Origin: DATILI01 sp035476635
GTDB taxonomy: Bacteria; Pseudomonadota; Gammaproteobacteria; Burkholderiales; Burkholderiaceae_C
Length of the DNA: 6,822 bases
Direction of reading: 5' to 3'
NCBI GenBank assembly: GCA_035476635.1
Contig: DATILI010000206.1
Location: 1 to 6,822 of the forward strand
Shown: positions 5,068 through 6,822 of the stretch, one piece after another
How positions within the stretch are numbered: the first letter of the stretch is position 1
Layout: each line of letters opens with the position of its first letter
Translations under genes and position numbers: made by a program
Notes under the pieces: generated by a model
Databases searched by the model: none
The model's input: only the letters and a program-made list of their open reading frames with translations
What the model was told of the DNA's origin: nothing

Positions 5068-6045
5068 ATGAAGCTGCTCCGTCTCCCTTGTCTCGCCGCC
5101 GCTCTGTGCGGCCTGGCCCTGCTGGCATCCGGTCCCGCCGGCGCGCAAGGCGCCTACCCCGCCAAGCCCATCACCATCGTGGTCGGCTACCCGCCCGGCG
5201 GCAGCACCGACCTCACCGCGCGCACTCTTGGCACCGAGCTCTCCGCCAAGCTGGGCGTGCCGGTCGTGATCGAGAACGTGGGCGGCGCCGGCGGTGCCAT
5301 CGGCGCGCAGAAAGTCGCCAACGCCGCGCCCGATGGCTACACCCTGCTGGTGGGCGCCAACAACGAAGTCGCGATCAACCGGCTGATCACCAGCGGCGTC
5401 AAGTACGAGCCCAAGGACTTCACGCCGATTGGCGTGATCGCCTCGCAGCCGCTGGTGCTGGTGGCCTCGACCAAGTCCGGCGTGAAGACGGTCGATGAAT
5501 TCATCAGCCTGGTCAAGAAGAACCCCGGCAAGTTCAGCTATGGCAGCTCGGGCGTGGGCACCTCGCTGCACCTGGCTGGCGAGATGGTGAAGGAGAAAGC
5601 CGGCGTCTTCATGACCCACATCCCCTACCGTGGCGTGGCGCCGCTGACCAATGACCTGTTGGGCAACAACATCGAGTTCGGCGTGTTCGTGCTGTCCAGC
5701 GGCCTGCCGCACATCAGGAGCGGCAAGGTGGTGGCGCTGGGGACGACCGAAGCCAAACGCTCGGCCGTGACACCCGACATCCCGGCGCTGGGCGAGAACG
5801 CCAAGCTCAAGGGCATGGACGTCGGCGCCTGGTTCGTGCTCATGGGCCCGGCCAGGCTGCCCGAGCCGGTGGCAGAAAAAATCAAGAAGGCGCTCAACGA
5901 TTCGCTGCAGTCGCCCGACTTCCGCAAGAAGATGGAAGCCGCGAGCTCCACCGTGGCCGCCACCAGCGTGGACGTGAACAAATTCCTCGCTGACGAAACC
6001 GCCAAGTACAAGAAGATCGTCGATTTCGCGGGAATCAAGGAATGA
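5068..6045 (+). CDS. Bug/TctC-family periplasmic solute-binding protein
   Basis: This 325-residue protein belongs to the tripartite tricarboxylate transporter receptor (TctC/Bug) family. Such proteins bind carboxylates, amino acids or related small molecules in the periplasm, classically delivering them to a TctAB membrane pair. Residues 1-26 form a Sec signal peptide (KLLRL, a hydrophobic core, then AGA with predicted cleavage before QGAYP). The mature protein shows YPAKPITIVVGYPPGGSTD (30-48), VIENVGGAGGAIGAQKVANA (67-86), PDGYTLLVG (88-96), YGSSGVGTSLHLAGE (158-172), IPYRGVAPLTNDLLG (185-199) and MGPARLPEPV (259-268), in family order and full length. A GAGG Shine-Dalgarno (5054-5057) precedes the ATG; longer starts would overlap the regulator and lose the signal peptide position. 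No TctA or TctB gene is present here, which is common for Bug proteins in Burkholderiales. The ligand is unknown; the next gene hints at an acylated amino acid. Confidence 0.94.
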   Translation: MKLLRLPCLAAALCGLALLASGPAGAQGAYPAKPITIVVGYPPGGSTDLTARTLGTELSAKLGVPVVIENVGGAGGAIGAQKVANAAPDGYTLLVGANNEVAINRLITSGVKYEPKDFTPIGVIASQPLVLVASTKSGVKTVDEFISLVKKNPGKFSYGSSGVGTSLHLAGEMVKEKAGVFMTHIPYRGVAPLTNDLLGNNIEFGVFVLSSGLPHIRSGKVVALGTTEAKRSAVTPDIPALGENAKLKGMDVGAWFVLMGPARLPEPVAEKIKKALNDSLQSPDFRKKMEAASSTVAATSVDVNKFLADETAKYKKIVDFAGIKE

Positions 6046-6822
6046 ATGATTTACTTAAGTTCGAGTTGCCCGCTCCCGACATCACGCCTTGGCGCGCAGG
6101 CAATACCGGCACTGCCGGCGTCTGGCAGTTCGATTCCGGCGTAGCCGGCCGCCACGTGATGATCAGCGCCCTGGTGCATGGCAACGAGCTGTGCGGTGCC
6201 TGGGCGCTCAAGGGCTTGCTCGAAGCCGGTGTGCGCCCGCAGCGGGGCCGGCTGACCCTGGCCTTGTGCAACCTCGACGCCTTCGACCGCTTCGACCCCG
6301 CCAACCACGATGCCTCTCGCCTGGTCGAGGAAGACCTGAACCGCCAGTGGCTCGCCGAGCGCATGGGGGATGGCAGCACGCTGGAGCGCCGCCGCGCCGC
6401 CGCGCTGCGCCCCTTCGTGGAACAGGCCGACTGGCTGCTGGACATCCATTCGATGCACGAGCCCTCGGCGCCGCTGCTGCTCACGGGCATCCAGCCGCGC
6501 AACCTTGAACTCGCGCGCTTGATGGCCAGCCCCGAGCACGTGGTCGTCGATGCCGGGCACAAGGACGGCGTGCGCATGCGCGACTTCGGCCGCTTTGGCG
6601 ACCATGGCGAGAACGGAACACGCTCGCTGCTGATCGAATGCGGCTTTCATGGCGACCTGGCCAGCCGCCGCGTGGCGCAGGACCAGTGCGTACGCTTCCT
6701 GCAGACAGCCGACACGCTGGACGCGGTCACCGCGGCGCGCCTGCTGCCGGGCTGGCGGCAGCCCGATGCACCGCGCCAATGGGCGCTGGAGGTGACCGGC
6801 CCGGTGGTGGCCAAGAGCGAGA
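6042..6822 (+). CDS. Succinylglutamate desuccinylase/aspartoacylase-like metalloenzyme (3' truncated by window)
   Basis: An open frame from ATG 6042 runs to the window end without a stop (260 codons seen; family members are about 330-370 residues). It is a zinc-dependent M14-type deacylase of the AstE/AspA group, which hydrolyses N-acyl amino acids in the cytoplasm. Zinc ligands are visible as HGNE (His46, Glu49) and His136 in LLDIHSMHE (132-140). EDLNR (97-101) is the substrate-binding DLNR motif of aspartoacylases, and LLIECGFHG (196-204) holds the likely catalytic Glu199. No signal peptide is present. The start overlaps the binding-protein stop as ATGA, with GGGAA at 6030-6034 as a reasonable ribosome site, so the two are probably cotranscribed and translationally coupled. 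The exact acyl group and amino acid cannot be told from the visible part. The C-terminal domain lies beyond the window. Confidence 0.9.
   Translation, partial: MNDLLKFELPAPDITPWRAGNTGTAGVWQFDSGVAGRHVMISALVHGNELCGAWALKGLLEAGVRPQRGRLTLALCNLDAFDRFDPANHDASRLVEEDLNRQWLAERMGDGSTLERRRAAALRPFVEQADWLLDIHSMHEPSAPLLLTGIQPRNLELARLMASPEHVVVDAGHKDGVRMRDFGRFGDHGENGTRSLLIECGFHGDLASRRVAQDQCVRFLQTADTLDAVTAARLLPGWRQPDAPRQWALEVTGPVVAKSE

Noticed and set aside
6051..6779. Reverse-strand open frames opposite the deacylase gene
   Set aside because: The forward frame from 6042 has zinc-ligand and DLNR motifs in the correct order; the reverse frames show no recognisable family.

Overview
The window is GC-rich (about 65%), densely packed bacterial chromosome. 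The gene set and arrangement suggest a betaproteobacterium of the order Burkholderiales, probably Comamonadaceae. The clues are the tsaB-rimI-uracil-DNA glycosylase cluster, the long-type orotidine-phosphate decarboxylase, a Bug/TctC-type binding protein, and a GC-rich palindromic intergenic element of a kind I associate with that family. This is a judgement from the protein families and sequence style, not a database match.

Layout. Bases 1-77 precede the first gene; all three forward frames are open there, so they may hold the tail of an upstream gene, but I cannot identify it. From 78 to 2195 three forward genes form a tight cluster: tsaB (t6A tRNA modification), rimI (ribosomal protein S18 N-terminal acetylation) and a family 4 uracil-DNA glycosylase with an unusual 75-residue N-terminal extension. 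A reverse-strand DMT/EamA-type transporter (2202-3077) converges on the glycosylase with only 6 bp between the stop codons. A 138-bp divergent intergenic region (3078-3215) follows, holding a palindrome-rich element flanked by 10-bp direct repeats and a possible promoter for pyrF (3216-4040). A LysR-type regulator of the HypT/YjiE style (4082-4972) comes next. The window ends with a periplasmic Bug/TctC solute-binding protein (5068-6045) overlapping by ATGA with an M14-type succinylglutamate desuccinylase/aspartoacylase-like metalloenzyme (6042 to the window end, truncated there).

How the genes work together. The first cluster is housekeeping: tRNA modification, ribosome modification and DNA repair. 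The last three genes look like a small catabolic or uptake unit: a regulator, a periplasmic binder for an organic acid or acylated amino acid, and a cytoplasmic deacylase that could act on the imported compound.

The observation I find most worth pursuing is the glycosylase N-terminus. It carries a short motif resembling the N-terminal clamp-loader-binding peptide of the DNA polymerase III psi subunit (HolD), and it sits next to rimI, which is the neighbour of holD in E. coli. This suggests a repair enzyme tethered to the replisome.
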